Counted from the stretch's first letter, positions 16,126 through 25,716 are shown. The stretch is 64,000 nucleotides of DNA from Kitasatospora sp. NBC_00240 (GCF_026342405.1 NZ_JAPEMU010000001.1:1-64000), one strand, 5' to 3'. Notes: generated by a model from the sequence alone, not told the origin. Numbers and translations: made by a program.

Positions 16126-17544
16126 TCAGTCCAGCGAGGTGGCCAGTTCCCCGCCGGTCTCGTCGGGCACCACCACGAAGGCCGCCTCGGGCTCGGGGCG
16201 CGGGCGCAGGCCGAACCAGATCAGGGCCACGCTGACCAGGGTCACCGCGACGTTGACGCTCAGGGCGAGGTGGATGCCGGTCAGTTCGGCGCTCCGGGTG
16301 GCGGCGATCGAGCTGAGGATCGGGATACCGACGGTGATGGCCACCTGCTGGGTCATCGAGGTCAGGCCGGTGGCCAGGCCCTGCTCCTCGTTGGGCAGGC
16401 CGGAGGTGCCGGTGACCGTGTACGCCACGATGGAGGTGACGTGGCCGAAGAAGCCGATGAACAGCGCGGGGATCAGGACGGCGAGCGCGATCCGGGCGTC
16501 GCCGACGAAGACCAGCGGGAGGGTGGCCAGGCCCTGCACGGTCATGCCGACGGCCAGGACCTTGCGGCTGCCGTAGCGCCCGATGGAGCGTCCGGCGACC
16601 ACGCCGGCGCCCACGGCCGCCAGGCCCGGGACGCCGAAGATGAGGCCGGTGACCAGCGGGGAGAAGTGCAGCACGTTCTGCAGGTAGAGCGTCATCAGGA
16701 AGATCATGGCGGTCTCCATGCTGAAGACCACCAGCCCGGCGTAGTTGCCCCACTTGACGGTGGGGCGCTTGAGGATGCGCACCGGGGCGAGGGGTGCGGG
16801 CGAGCGGAGCTCGATGGCCCAGAACGCGCCCAGCAGCAGGACGCCGACGACGGCGGCGGGGATGCTGCCCTCGATGACGGCGTAGACCACGGCCAGCAGG
16901 CCGCCGCTGGCGGTGACCGCGCCCGGCACGTCGAGCTTGACCCGCTCGGGCAGGGTGCTCTCGCCGATCACGTAGGGGGTGACCACCAGGATGACCAGGG
17001 CGACGGGGATGTTGATGAAGAACGCGGCCCGCCAGCTGAACAGGCTGACCAGGGAGCCGCCGACCAGTGCGCCGACGGTGAAGCCCGCGGAGAGCAGCGC
17101 GCCGTTGAGGCCGAGGATGCGGTCGCGGACCGGGCCCTCGGCGAAGGTGCTGGTGAGCAGGGCGAGCGAGGCGGGGGTGGCCATCGCGGTGGCGAAGCCC
17201 TGCAGGACGCGGGCGGTCAGCAGCATCTGGGGGTTGGAGGCGAACCCGCCGAGGAAGGAGGCCCCGATCAGCAGGGCCGCCCCGGACAGGAACATCCTGC
17301 GGCGCCCGAACAGGTCTCCCAGGCGGCCGAAGAGCAGGGTGAAGCCGGCCGCGGGCAGCGCGAACGCGGAGGCGATCCAGGGCAGTCCGGTCAGTCCCAG
17401 TCCGACACCCTCGCCGACCTTCGGCAGTGCGACGTTGAGGATGGAGAAGTCGACGGACAGCATGAACCCGGCGCCGAGCAGGAGGAAGAGGATTAACCGT
17501 TCCCTGCTGGTGATGCGTGGGGTCGGGGCGGTGTCGGTGGTCAT
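16126..17544 (-). CDS. MFS drug-resistance-type transporter (DHA2-like)
   Basis: 472 residues from ATG 17544. The early segment LSVDFSILNVALPKVGEGVG is the typical D-x-x-I-x-NVALP motif of the DHA2 family; GRLGDLFGRRRMFL is the loop 2-3 MFS signature, and ARVLQGFATAMATPASLALL is motif C-like. About 14 membrane spans are expected. Proton-driven export of a drug or metabolite is the likely role. No TetR partner lies next to it; the nearest regulator is the ArsR gene at 18117, across a 572-bp spacer. Confidence 0.9.
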   Translation of the reverse strand: MTTDTAPTPRITSRERLILFLLLGAGFMLSVDFSILNVALPKVGEGVGLGLTGLPWIASAFALPAAGFTLLFGRLGDLFGRRRMFLSGAALLIGASFLGGFASNPQMLLTARVLQGFATAMATPASLALLTSTFAEGPVRDRILGLNGALLSAGFTVGALVGGSLVSLFSWRAAFFINIPVALVILVVTPYVIGESTLPERVKLDVPGAVTASGGLLAVVYAVIEGSIPAAVVGVLLLGAFWAIELRSPAPLAPVRILKRPTVKWGNYAGLVVFSMETAMIFLMTLYLQNVLHFSPLVTGLIFGVPGLAAVGAGVVAGRSIGRYGSRKVLAVGMTVQGLATLPLVFVGDARIALAVLIPALFIGFFGHVTSIVAYTVTGTSGLPNEEQGLATGLTSMTQQVAITVGIPILSSIAATRSAELTGIHLALSVNVAVTLVSVALIWFGLRPRPEPEAAFVVVPDETGGELATSLD

Positions 17545-18116
17545 GGGACGTTCCCTTCTTCAAGGCTCCGGTGCCGCCGGTGACCGGCGCGCCGGCCGGG
17601 CGGGCCGCCCTGCGGCGTCGCTCCTGCGGGTGCCCGCGGACACCGTCCGGGCCGCGCCGACAGCGGGACGGCGGCCGCGGCGGCCCGCGGTGCGTGACGG
17701 GCGGTACGGGCGGTACGGGCGGTACGGGCGGTACGGGGGCGGGGCGGGGGGACGGACGGGACGGAACGGTTGCGTGGGGCGGGCGGGTCCTGGGGGCCGG
17801 GGTGGGTGCCCGGACAGCTGGAGGACCGGGTGCCCGGGGTGCCGGGGCCCCGGGGGCCGGAACGCTCGTCCGTCCGGTGGCGGTGCGTCAAACTGCTCTG
17901 CGTACGGTGGCTTTGCTTCCGGCGGCCGTGCCTCCGGCGGACCGGCGGCCGGGTCACCGGCCGTGCATCTGCGCAATACGGCGGTCTTGCAGGGGAGTTG
18001 GCCGGTACGGCTGCCGGGTGGAGCCGGACGGGCGGGCCGCCGCGGGCGGCGGGCCCGGGGTGTCCCGGCCGGGCCGGTTCCCGCCGCGTGTCACGGCGGG
18101 AACCTTCGGCCGGGCT
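17545..18116. other. 572-bp spacer without a supported gene
   Basis: Between two minus-strand genes. A 9-bp repeat (CGGTACGGG, four copies at about 17702-17737) makes a Tyr-Arg-Pro repeat in one minus frame, but that frame has no ribosome binding site and low-complexity sequence. The segment 17890-17985 is less GC-rich and might hold a promoter for the transporter. Confidence 0.5.
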
Positions 18117-18470
18117 CTACCGGGAGTCGCGTTCGGCCGCCTCGGCGACGCGTTTGACGTCCGCCAGCCGGTGGTCCCAGTCGGCGGCCAGCGCGGACAT
18201 CCACCGCGCCGTGGTGTCCAGCGCCGCGGGCCGCACCGCGTACCGCACCTCGCGTCCGACCCGGTTGCCGGCGACCAGTCCGGCCGCGTCCAGGACGGCG
18301 AGGTGCTTGACCACCGCCTGGCGCGAGACGGGCAGCCGTTCGGCCAGCGTCGTCGCGGTGACCTGGCCCTGGGCGGCGAGCAGGTCGAGCAGCTGACGTC
18401 GTGTCGGATCGGCCAGCGCCGCGAGGACGCTGTCGACCGCCGCGACGGAGCCGGGGCGTTCCTCCGTCAC
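18117..18470 (-). CDS. ArsR-family winged-helix repressor
   Basis: 117 residues from GTG 18470. The sequence LAALADPTRRQLLDLLAAQG with SRQAVVKHLAVLDAAGLVAG is the standard ArsR/SmtB DNA-binding core of the kind that partners AHSA1/SRPBCC proteins; no metal-binding CxC is present. Its start overlaps the stop of the upstream SRPBCC gene by four bases (GTGA), so the two are translationally coupled. The likely operators are the two TGCAAC-type palindromes upstream of the SRPBCC gene, giving auto-repression. Confidence 0.92.
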   Translation of the reverse strand: MTEERPGSVAAVDSVLAALADPTRRQLLDLLAAQGQVTATTLAERLPVSRQAVVKHLAVLDAAGLVAGNRVGREVRYAVRPAALDTTARWMSALAADWDHRLADVKRVAEAAERDSR

Positions 18471-18913
18471 ACGGACGTTTCCTCGACGCGCTTCTTGAAG
18501 GCACCCAGCACCTGCGGCCAGCCGCCGGCGTTGTCGTTCAGCGCCTTCTCGCGCACCTCCTCGGAGGCGGCCAGCTGCCCGAAGCCGCTCTCGACGACGC
18601 GCAGGCGGGTGTGGCCGCCCTCGGGGATCAGCGTGAACTCCACCAGGGTGCTGTTGTTCTCGCTCAGCTCCTCGCCGGGGAACGCGCTGGCCCAGCGGTA
18701 GGCCACGTACGTCGGCGGCTGGACCTTCTCCACCCGCACCGGGAACGAGCCGTACTCGGCGTTCTTCGCCACCATCGACTCGCCCTCCTTGGCGACGGTG
18801 CCGGCCAGGCTCGCCTCGTCGGCCACCCAGAAGCCCGGCTGGGCCACCAGCGACCAGACCCGCTCCAGGGGGGCCTCGATGAGGGTTTCGCGTTCGATCA
18901 GTTCCGCGCTCAT
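18467..18913 (-). CDS. SRPBCC/AHSA1-family protein
   Basis: 148 residues from ATG 18913. The START-like domain is complete: ETLIEAPLERVWSLVAQPGF, then FPVRVEKVQPPTYVAYRWAS, STLVEFTLIPEGGHTRLRVV and GGWPQVLGAFKKRVEE. These proteins have a hydrophobic cavity and act as ligand-binding or cyclase-like proteins, often coupled to ArsR regulators. First gene of an operon with the ArsR gene. A truncated paralogue of its N-terminus occurs at 60239-60340 behind the same operator pair. Confidence 0.9.
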   Translation of the reverse strand: MSAELIERETLIEAPLERVWSLVAQPGFWVADEASLAGTVAKEGESMVAKNAEYGSFPVRVEKVQPPTYVAYRWASAFPGEELSENNSTLVEFTLIPEGGHTRLRVVESGFGQLAASEEVREKALNDNAGGWPQVLGAFKKRVEETSV

Positions 18914-18942
18914 AAGGGGACTCCTTCGCTACGGCCATTGAA

Positions 18943-18993
18943 TGCACCCTTATGGTTGCACGTCCCTCCTCCATCCGCAACCAAAGAGTTGCA
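18943..18993. promoter_or_regulatory. Paired ArsR-type operators (TGCANC-N6-GTTGCA)
   Basis: Two 18-bp sites lie at 18943-18960 (TGCACCCTTATGGTTGCA) and 18976-18993 (CGCAACCAAAGAGTTGCA), exactly 33 bp apart. The same pair with the same 33-bp spacing occurs at 60158-60208. Placement 30-80 bp upstream of the SRPBCC start codon fits promoter occlusion by the co-encoded ArsR protein. Confidence 0.75.
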
Positions 18994-19709
18994 CCCCGAT
19001 CGGGTGAAACCCCAGCCCCGGGCCCCCGCTCCGGGCCCCCGCTCCGGGCCCCCGCTCCGGGCGCCGTCCCCCGCCGCCGCCACCGCCCTCACGCAGCCCT
19101 GTCCGGCACCCTCCGCCCCTGTTACGTGCCCCGCCCCGCGCCCCTGCCTCCCGCCCGACCGCCCGAAGCCGGGCAGCGGCGCGGGCAGCACGAAGCGGGG
19201 CGGGAGGGGGCGGGGCCCGTCCGCCCTACGGCGCGCCCCGCCCCCTCCCGCCCGCCCGGCCCGCCCCGGCCGCCTCCGGCGCCCGCACCGTCGCCCCGAC
19301 GGACGGATCCCGGACCCGATCCCGGACCGGATCCCGGACGCCCGGACCCCCGAACGTCCCTGTACGGCGGGCGTGTTGTGCCGGGCCGGACGGCCGCCGC
19401 GCGGGGCCCACCCCGGCCCGCCCGGCACCGGTCCCGACCCGGCACACGGCGAGTATGCGGGCCGCGGCGGGCCCGGCGACTACCTCCGGATTGCCCCCCT
19501 CCGGTGCGGGCCGGACGGCGCCGGTACACGCGGCGGAGGCAGAAAAGGAGAGCACGATGGAAGAGGTGGCCGGACGTCAGAGCCACTGATGATGGCTCAT
19601 GGTCACGGTGTGACAAGGCGGTTCACCCGCGGCCGTCCCGGGACAGATCCCCGGGGCACCGAATCGGAGCACGGCTCGGCAGACATGTCCCGGCCGCCAG
19701 GAAAGAGGA
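18994..19709. other. 716-bp divergent spacer
   Basis: C-rich DNA with three 14-bp CGGGCCCCCGCTCC-type repeats at about 19018-19062 and GATCCCGGAC repeats near 19305-19345. Near the right end a 10-codon open frame (ATG 19557, MEEVAGRQSH) follows an AAAAGGAGAG ribosome binding site 120 bp before the hydrolase gene and could be a leader peptide. No larger gene seen. Confidence 0.5.
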
Positions 19710-20657
19710 ATGGGAACAGTGACCACGAACACGCCCGAGGAGGGCACGCCGGCAACGGGCGCGGCCGTCCCCACCGACGCCGAGCTCGCGCAGTCGCTGG
19801 CCGGGAACTTCCGCAGCGACCACATCACCGTGGAGGGCCTGCGCCTGCACTACGTCGCCGGCGGGGAGGGCAGGCCGCTGGTGCTGCTGCCCGGCTGGCC
19901 GCAGACCTGGTGGGAGTTCCGCAAGGTGATGCCCGCGCTCGCCGAGGCCGGCCGCCGGGTGATCGTGCTGGACCTGCCCGGCATGGGCGGCTCGGACAAG
20001 CCCGCCGGCGGATACGACAAGAAGACGATGGCCGGCGTCGTCCACGGGTTCATCCGCGCCCTGGGCTACGACCAGGTCGACATCGCCGGCCACGACGTGG
20101 GCTCGCAGGTCGCCTTCAGCTTCGCGGCCAACCACCCGCAGGCCGTCCGCAAGGTCGCGCTGCTGGACGTGCTGCACCCCGACGCCTCGCTCTACCAGAT
20201 CCCGATGCTCCCGGCGCCGGGCATGCCCTTCCACCCGTGGTGGTTCGCCTTCAACTCGGTCGCCGGCCTGCCCGAGCAACTGCTCGCCGGACGCGCCCGC
20301 CACCTGGTGGACTGGGTCTTCGACGGGTTCCTGCTGGACCGCGGCGCCGTCGACGAGCAGGCCCGCGCCGTCTACACCCGCGCCTACGACACCGCGGACG
20401 GGATCCGCGGCGGCAACGGCTGGTACCAGACGTTCGGCCAGGACATCGTGGACCTCGGCACCTACGGCAAGATCGCCGCCCCGGTGCTCGGCCTGGTCTC
20501 CAACCTCGCCGACGGCCTCTTCGCCGCCCAGATGCAGGCCACCCTGCCCACCCAGGCCGGCGACGTGCGGGTCGTCGTGGTCCCCGACGCGGGCCACTAC
20601 TTCGTCGAAGAGGCCCCGCAGGCCGTGATCGACGAGTTCAACACGTTCTTCGCCTGA
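19710..20657 (+). CDS. Epoxide-hydrolase-type alpha/beta hydrolase
   Basis: 315 residues from ATG 19710 (GTG four codons on is an alternative start). LVLLPGWPQTWWEFRKVMPA has the HG-like oxyanion motif as PGW, VDIAGHDVGSQVAFSFA is the nucleophile elbow with Asp (GHDVG), and the terminal VVVPDAGHYFVEEAPQAV supplies the catalytic His. Asp as nucleophile and the PGWP motif fit epoxide hydrolases or fluoroacetate/haloalkane dehalogenases. First of four same-strand genes for redox or catabolic enzymes spaced by 320-410 bp. Confidence 0.87.
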   Translation: MGTVTTNTPEEGTPATGAAVPTDAELAQSLAGNFRSDHITVEGLRLHYVAGGEGRPLVLLPGWPQTWWEFRKVMPALAEAGRRVIVLDLPGMGGSDKPAGGYDKKTMAGVVHGFIRALGYDQVDIAGHDVGSQVAFSFAANHPQAVRKVALLDVLHPDASLYQIPMLPAPGMPFHPWWFAFNSVAGLPEQLLAGRARHLVDWVFDGFLLDRGAVDEQARAVYTRAYDTADGIRGGNGWYQTFGQDIVDLGTYGKIAAPVLGLVSNLADGLFAAQMQATLPTQAGDVRVVVVPDAGHYFVEEAPQAVIDEFNTFFA

Positions 20658-21066
20658 CCCGCCCGTCCCCGCCCCGGCCCCTCGCACCGGACCGACCCGC
20701 CCACCGCCACCGGCGGCAACGGCGGTGACGGCAACGGCCACCGGCAGCCGGCAACGGCACGACCGCGGCGGCGCGGTGCGGGACACCCCGGACCGGACGC
20801 CCCGCACCGGAGCGCGCACCGCGCCCGCCCGCGCCCGCCCGAACACCCCGTACCGACCCCGTACCGACCCCGGCCACGAGCGGCCGCCGACGCGGCATGC
20901 CCGCGTCCGCTCCCGGCCGGGCGGCCGCACCGGGCGGCGGGCGGGCGCCCCCGGTGCCCGGGCGGCGCGGCCCGGGTGCCGGCGCGGTGGCGGGGGGCGT
21001 GATCAGCGGATTCCGACAGATCCAGTTGTTCCGGCTAAATCCAGTAGATCCAGCCAAGGAGAAGGC

Positions 21067-22251
21067 ATGTCCACTTTCGCCGTCCCGTCCCGGGACGACC
21101 TGCTGCGGCGGGTGTCGGAGACAGCGCCCGTGCTGCGCTCCCACGCCGCGTGGTCGGCGGAGAACCGCCGGCTGCACGAGGAGACGGTCGAGGCCCTGAG
21201 CGGGGCCGGCCTGTTCCGGATGCGGATCCCGCTGCGCTACGGCGGGTACGAGGCCGACGCGCGGACCATGGTCGACGTGGTCACCGAGGTCGCCCGCGCC
21301 GACGGGTCCGCCGGCTGGGTGCTGGCCAGCTCCCTGATCGCCGGCTGGGGCCTGGGCCTGTTCCCCGACGAGGTCCAGGACGAGGTGTTCGCCGACCCCG
21401 ACGTGCGGGTCTGCGCCACCATCGGACCGGGCACCGCGACGGCCGTCCCCGTCCCCGGCGGCATCCTGGTCAACGGCTCCTGGCCGTTCATCAGCGGCGC
21501 CCTGAGCAGCCAGTGGCAGCAGAGCGCGGCGATCTTCCTCGACCCGGCCGGGCAGCCCTACCCCGTGATGGCGCCCGTCCCGATGGCGGAGCTGGAGATC
21601 GTCGACGACTGGCACACCAGCGGCCTGCGCGGCACCGGCAGCGTCACCACCACCGCCAAGGACGTGTTCATCCCCCAGGAGCGCGTCCTGCCCGCGCCCG
21701 CCGTCCTCGGCGGCCAGTCCGTCTCCAAGCTCAACGCCGACACCCCGATGTACCGCGCCCCGTTCATCGTGGTCGGCGCCGCCACCACCGTCGGCGTCGC
21801 GGTCGGCCTGGCCCACGCCGTCCAGGACGCCTTCTTCGAGCGGCTGCCCGGACGCAAGATCGCCTACACCGAGTACCCCAGCCAGAGCGAGGCCCCGGTC
21901 ACCCACCTGCGGGTCGCCGAAGCCGCCATGAAGATCGACGAGGCCCAGTTCCACGCCCAGCGCCTGGCCGCCCTCGTCGACGCCAAGTGCGCCTCCGGCG
22001 ACAGCTGGGAGATGACCGAACGCGCCCGCAGCCGCGCCGACGAGGGCGCAGCCGCCCGCCTCACCCTGGAGGCCGCGCAGATCCTGGCCGGCTCCAGCGG
22101 CGGCTCCTCCGCCTACACCAAGGTCCCGTTGCAGCGCATGGTCGGCGACCTCCAGACCTTCAACCTGCACGCCATGATGAACCCCGACGTCAACGCCGAG
22201 ACCTACGGCCGCGTCCTGTGCGGGCTGGAGCCCAACACCTACTACATCTGA
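21067..22251 (+). CDS. Acyl-CoA dehydrogenase-fold flavoprotein (HsaA/DszC-like monooxygenase type)
   Basis: 394 residues from ATG 21067 with an AAGGAGAAGGC ribosome binding site. FRMRIPLRYGGYEADARTMV, ARADGSAGWVLASSLIAGWG and GSWPFISGALSSQWQQSA, together with the end segment LQRMVGDLQTFNLHAMMNPD, match the class D two-component flavin monooxygenases that share the acyl-CoA dehydrogenase fold. Such enzymes need reduced FMN/FAD from a partner reductase; none is adjacent. The upstream spacer 20658-21066 (409 bp) holds no gene. Confidence 0.85.
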   Translation: MSTFAVPSRDDLLRRVSETAPVLRSHAAWSAENRRLHEETVEALSGAGLFRMRIPLRYGGYEADARTMVDVVTEVARADGSAGWVLASSLIAGWGLGLFPDEVQDEVFADPDVRVCATIGPGTATAVPVPGGILVNGSWPFISGALSSQWQQSAAIFLDPAGQPYPVMAPVPMAELEIVDDWHTSGLRGTGSVTTTAKDVFIPQERVLPAPAVLGGQSVSKLNADTPMYRAPFIVVGAATTVGVAVGLAHAVQDAFFERLPGRKIAYTEYPSQSEAPVTHLRVAEAAMKIDEAQFHAQRLAALVDAKCASGDSWEMTERARSRADEGAAARLTLEAAQILAGSSGGSSAYTKVPLQRMVGDLQTFNLHAMMNPDVNAETYGRVLCGLEPNTYYI

Positions 22252-22577
22252 GCACCGGCCGGCCGGGCCCGGCGTCCGGGCACCGCACCTCGTAATTCCG
22301 GTGCCGGTGACCGGAGTTCGGGACCCGGGCCGGGGGCGGTGGCCGGCTTTCGACGGTGGCCGGGGCGGTGGCGGTGCCCGGCCACCGCCACCGCCGGACC
22401 GCGCCCCCGGCCGCCCCGGCCCCGCCTGCCCCGGCCCCGGCCGCCGGCCGGCGGCCGGCGGCCGGCGGGCGTCGCCCCGATCCGTCGTCCCGGCCGCCCG
22501 CACGGCCGCCCGCACGACGGGCCGCCCGCCGGCACCCCAATGACCACAAGTCCCAACCCACGAAAAGGAACCGAGAC

Positions 22578-23294
22578 ATGCCCACCCTTGGAATCATCGG
22601 CAGCGGAAGCATGGGTACGGCCATCGCGAGGCTCGCGGTCGCCGCGGACGTCAAGGTCGCGATCGCCAACTCCCGCGGCCCCGAGACCCTCACCGCGCTC
22701 GTCAGCGAGCTCGGCCCGCTGGCCGGCGCCGGCACCGTCGAGCAGATCGCCCAGGACGCCGACCTCATCGTGCTGGCCGTGCCGATCCTCGCCTACCGCA
22801 GCGTCCCGGCCGCGCCGCTGCGCGGCCACACCGTGCTCGACACCAGCAACTACTACCCGATCCGCGACGGCCGGATCCCCGAGCTGGACTCCGAGAAGCT
22901 GACCACCAGCGAACTGGTGCAGCAGCACCTGGAGGGCGCGCACCTGGTGAAGGCGTTCGGCAACATCCTCGCCCACCACATCACCCAGCTCGCCCGCCCC
23001 AGCGGCGCCCCCGATCGCACCGCCCTGCCCATCGCCGGCGACCACGCCGCGGCCAACACCGCCGCCGCGGCCCTCGTCGACCGGATCGGCTTCGACACCC
23101 TCGACACCGGCCCGCTCGCCGACAGCTGGCGCTTCGAGCCCGAGACCACCGCCTACACCTGGCTCTACATGGCCGACCAGAACACCGCCTTCGAGGACCG
23201 CTTCGAGGCCCCCGGCGCGCCCTTCCCGATCGCCTCGCTGCGCACCGCCCTGCTGGACGTCAAGCGCGTGCGGGTCGCCGAACGCACCTTCTGA
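22578..23294 (+). CDS. F420/NADP oxidoreductase-like NAD(P)-binding protein
   Basis: 238 residues from ATG 22578. LGIIGSGSMGTAIARLAV is a Rossmann motif of the NADPH:F420 oxidoreductase/coenzyme-F420-dependent NADP reductase family; VAIANSRGPETL binds the 2'-phosphate, and LVKAFGNILAHHI is the conserved central motif. Members reduce NADP or act in polyketide tailoring. It follows the flavoprotein by a 326-bp spacer (22252-22577, no gene seen) and could supply reducing equivalents, though it is not itself a flavin reductase. Confidence 0.88.
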   Translation: MPTLGIIGSGSMGTAIARLAVAADVKVAIANSRGPETLTALVSELGPLAGAGTVEQIAQDADLIVLAVPILAYRSVPAAPLRGHTVLDTSNYYPIRDGRIPELDSEKLTTSELVQQHLEGAHLVKAFGNILAHHITQLARPSGAPDRTALPIAGDHAAANTAAAALVDRIGFDTLDTGPLADSWRFEPETTAYTWLYMADQNTAFEDRFEAPGAPFPIASLRTALLDVKRVRVAERTF

Positions 23295-23701
23295 CCCCGC
23301 ACCACCACGCACCACCGCGCACCACCGCGCACCGACACCGACCTCCCCGTCAGGGTGGGTGCGCGGCGCACCGGCGGGGCGGCGGCGGGGCAGCGGGGCG
23401 GCGGGCCACGAACGGGTGAACGCGGCGCACCCGCACCTGTCCAAGGCCGCGCCGCGCCCGTTCCCCGTCCCGCAGCACCCCGGCCGCCGGGTCCCGGCCG
23501 GCCGGGACCGAAGGACCGTACCGGGCAGGGTGGTTGGTCCACCCGGCCCGGACGTCCGCCGGCCCCGGCCGCGGGCCACGGCGCGGACCCGTCCCGCTCC
23601 GTGCGGCGCTCCCGCGGTCCGCGTGCCGCGGTGGTGCGCCCGCCGGGCGCATGACATATTGCTGGGCACACAACCGAGCCAGGTCCCGGGGGGACACACC
23701 G
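23295..23701. other. 407-bp spacer without a supported gene
   Basis: Starts with CGCACCACCG direct repeats just after the stop at 23294 and continues as GC-rich low-complexity DNA. The ribosome binding site of the GFA gene is at its right end. No gene seen. Confidence 0.55.
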
Positions 23702-24112
23702 ATGAGCGACACCGACCAGCAGCAGACCCACACCGGCGGCTGCCTCTGCGGGGGGATCAGGTTCACCGCCACCGGCGCGCCCTTCTACCCCCATGTGTGC
23801 AGCTGCGACCACTGCAAGAAGCTCTCCGGCGGCCCGATGATGACCTGGGTGGGGTTCCCCCTGAAGGGCTTCAGCTGGGACGGCGAGGGCGGCGAACCCA
23901 CCTGGTACGCGGAGTTCCCCGGTGCCGGACGCGGGTTCTGCCCCACCTGCGGAAGCCGGCTGTGCGCACTGGACGACGGCTCGGACGCGGTCTTCGTCAC
24001 CCTGATGAGCCTCGACCGGCACGCCCTCGTGCCGGAGAACCAGCACTTTCGCGACGACGCCGTCAGCTGGCTCCCCCAGGTGCCGCACAAGGACCCCGCC
24101 CCCACCCCCTGA
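23702..24112 (+). CDS. GFA (Mss4-like) zinc protein
   Basis: 136 residues from ATG 23702. Cysteine pairs in GGCLCGGIRF, VCSCDHCKKLSGG and FCPTCGSRLCALDD are the zinc ligands of the glutathione-dependent formaldehyde-activating enzyme/Mss4-like fold. Most GFA proteins are not proven to activate formaldehyde, and the family is broad. It closes the 19.7-24.1 kb group; the stop is 45 bp from the end of the convergent quinone oxidoreductase gene. Confidence 0.92.
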   Translation: MSDTDQQQTHTGGCLCGGIRFTATGAPFYPHVCSCDHCKKLSGGPMMTWVGFPLKGFSWDGEGGEPTWYAEFPGAGRGFCPTCGSRLCALDDGSDAVFVTLMSLDRHALVPENQHFRDDAVSWLPQVPHKDPAPTP

Positions 24113-24157
24113 GCCGGGCGCCGCGGCGGGGGCGCAGCCGACGGGGGCGGTGCCCGG

Positions 24158-25129
24158 TCAGGGGATCAGCAGCAGCTTGCCGATCGAGCGGCGCTCCTCG
24201 AGGTCGGCGTGCGCGGTGGCGGCCTGCGCCAGCGGGTAGGTGGCGCCGATCGGGACGGTCACGCCGTCCGTGTGCACCCAGGAGAACACCTCCTGGGCGC
24301 GGGTGAGCAGTTCCTCGCGGGTGGTGATGAAGTCGGGCAGGGTGGGGCGGATCAGCCGGATCGAGCCCCGCGCGCCCGGCCCCATGTCCAGCGGGGGGAC
24401 CACGCCGCTGGGCTGTCCGTAGAGTGCCAGGGTGCCGCCGATGCGCAGGGACGCCACGCTGCCGTCGAAGGTGGCGACCCCGACACCGTCGTAGACCACG
24501 TCCACGCCGCGGCCCTGGGTCAGCCGGGCCACCTCCGCGACGAAGTCGACCTCGGTGTAGCGGATGACCTCCTGCGCGCCCGCCTTGCGGACCGCCTCCT
24601 CCTTGGCCGCGTTGGAGACCGTGCCGATCACGCGGGCGCCCAGCAGTCGCAGCACCTGGGTCAGCAGGAGGCCCACGCCGCCGGCGGCGGCGTGCACCAG
24701 GGCCGTCTCGCCCGCGCGCACCGGGTGGCTGTCCCGGGTCAGGTAGTGGACGGCGAGGCCCTGCAGGAACACCCCGGCGGCCTGCTCGGCGCTCAGTCCG
24801 GCGGGCACCGCCACGACGCGTTCGGCGGGTGCCACGACGTGCTGCGCGTAGGCGCCCGGTGCCGACACCTCCATCGTGACGACCAGGTCCCCCACCGCGA
24901 CGCCGTCGACACCGGCGCCCAGGGCGGCCACCACTCCCGCACACTCCAGTCCGGGCACGAACGGAACGGGTCGTGGATAAAGTCCGCTCCGCTCGTAGAG
25001 ATCGTGGTAATTCACGCCGATCGCCGCCACGTCGATCAGTACCTCGCCCGGGCCGGGAGTCGGGACGTCCCGGTCTGTCGACACCAAAGCCCCAGGACCG
25101 CCGGTCCCGTTCACCACAACAGCACGCAT
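24158..25129 (-). CDS. Zinc-type/quinone oxidoreductase (MDR family)
   Basis: 323 residues from ATG 25129, with GGAGGG 9 bases upstream. GEVLIDVAAIGVNYHDLYERS is the quinone oxidoreductase catalytic-domain motif, and ALVHAAAGGVGLLLTQ the NADPH-binding GxGxxG-like motif of QOR enzymes. It lacks the structural-zinc cysteines, which fits the zeta-crystallin/QorA branch. Likely reduces quinones or enones with NADPH. Downstream of TetR (25717) on the same strand, but 587 bp away. Confidence 0.92.
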   Translation of the reverse strand: MRAVVVNGTGGPGALVSTDRDVPTPGPGEVLIDVAAIGVNYHDLYERSGLYPRPVPFVPGLECAGVVAALGAGVDGVAVGDLVVTMEVSAPGAYAQHVVAPAERVVAVPAGLSAEQAAGVFLQGLAVHYLTRDSHPVRAGETALVHAAAGGVGLLLTQVLRLLGARVIGTVSNAAKEEAVRKAGAQEVIRYTEVDFVAEVARLTQGRGVDVVYDGVGVATFDGSVASLRIGGTLALYGQPSGVVPPLDMGPGARGSIRLIRPTLPDFITTREELLTRAQEVFSWVHTDGVTVPIGATYPLAQAATAHADLEERRSIGKLLLIP

Positions 25130-25370
25130 CTTCTTTTTCCCTCCGAAGGTCGTGACTCGAATGTATGCAGCGCCCCGGACCATCACTTCTTCCGAATTGC
25201 CCCCCACCGTCCCGGTGTTACGCCTTCGTGCGGGAAATCGGATCCCTCACCCCGTCCGGCGCTTCCACCAGACAAGCCCCACCGCTCCCACGGATGTGCC
25301 CCGCGCGCCCGCCGGCGGGCACGGACGGCGGGACGGACGGCGGGCGCGGACAGCGGGCGCTTCGGTGACG

Positions 25371-25616
25371 GGCGCTCAGGCGCCGGGCGCTCAGGCGCCG
25401 TACGCTCAGGCGCCGTACGCTCAGGCGCCGTACGCTCAGGCGCCGTACGCTCAGGCGCCGTACGCTCAGGCGCCGTACGCTCAGGCGCCGTACGCTCAGG
25501 CGCCGTACGCTCAGGCGCCGTACGCTCAGGCGCCGTACGCTCAGGCGCCGTACGCTCAGGCGCCGTACGCTCAGGCGCCGTACGCTCAGGCGCCGTACGC
25601 TCAGGCGCCGTACGCG
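25371..25616. repeat. 15-bp minisatellite, 14 perfect units
   Basis: Fourteen identical copies of TACGCTCAGGCGCCG (25401-25610), preceded by two variant copies with GGGCGCTCAGGCGCC. It lies in the spacer between the TetR gene end and the quinone oxidoreductase start. One plus-strand frame reads (QAPYA)n and one minus frame (RRLSV)n, but neither has a ribosome binding site or sensible flanks, so I treat it as non-coding. The identical units imply recent expansion. Confidence 0.95.
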
Positions 25617-25716
25617 AGGCGCCGGCGCCGCCCCGGGTGCCGGCACCGGCATCCCGGCGTGTGCGGGGGCGCCCGGCGCGGAACCCGCCTTCGGGAGGAT
25701 GGGACGGGACGACCGG

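Noticed and set aside
17560..17976. Pro-rich minus-strand frame with YRP repeats
   Set aside because: Low complexity from a 9-bp DNA repeat; no ribosome binding site and no recognisable domain.
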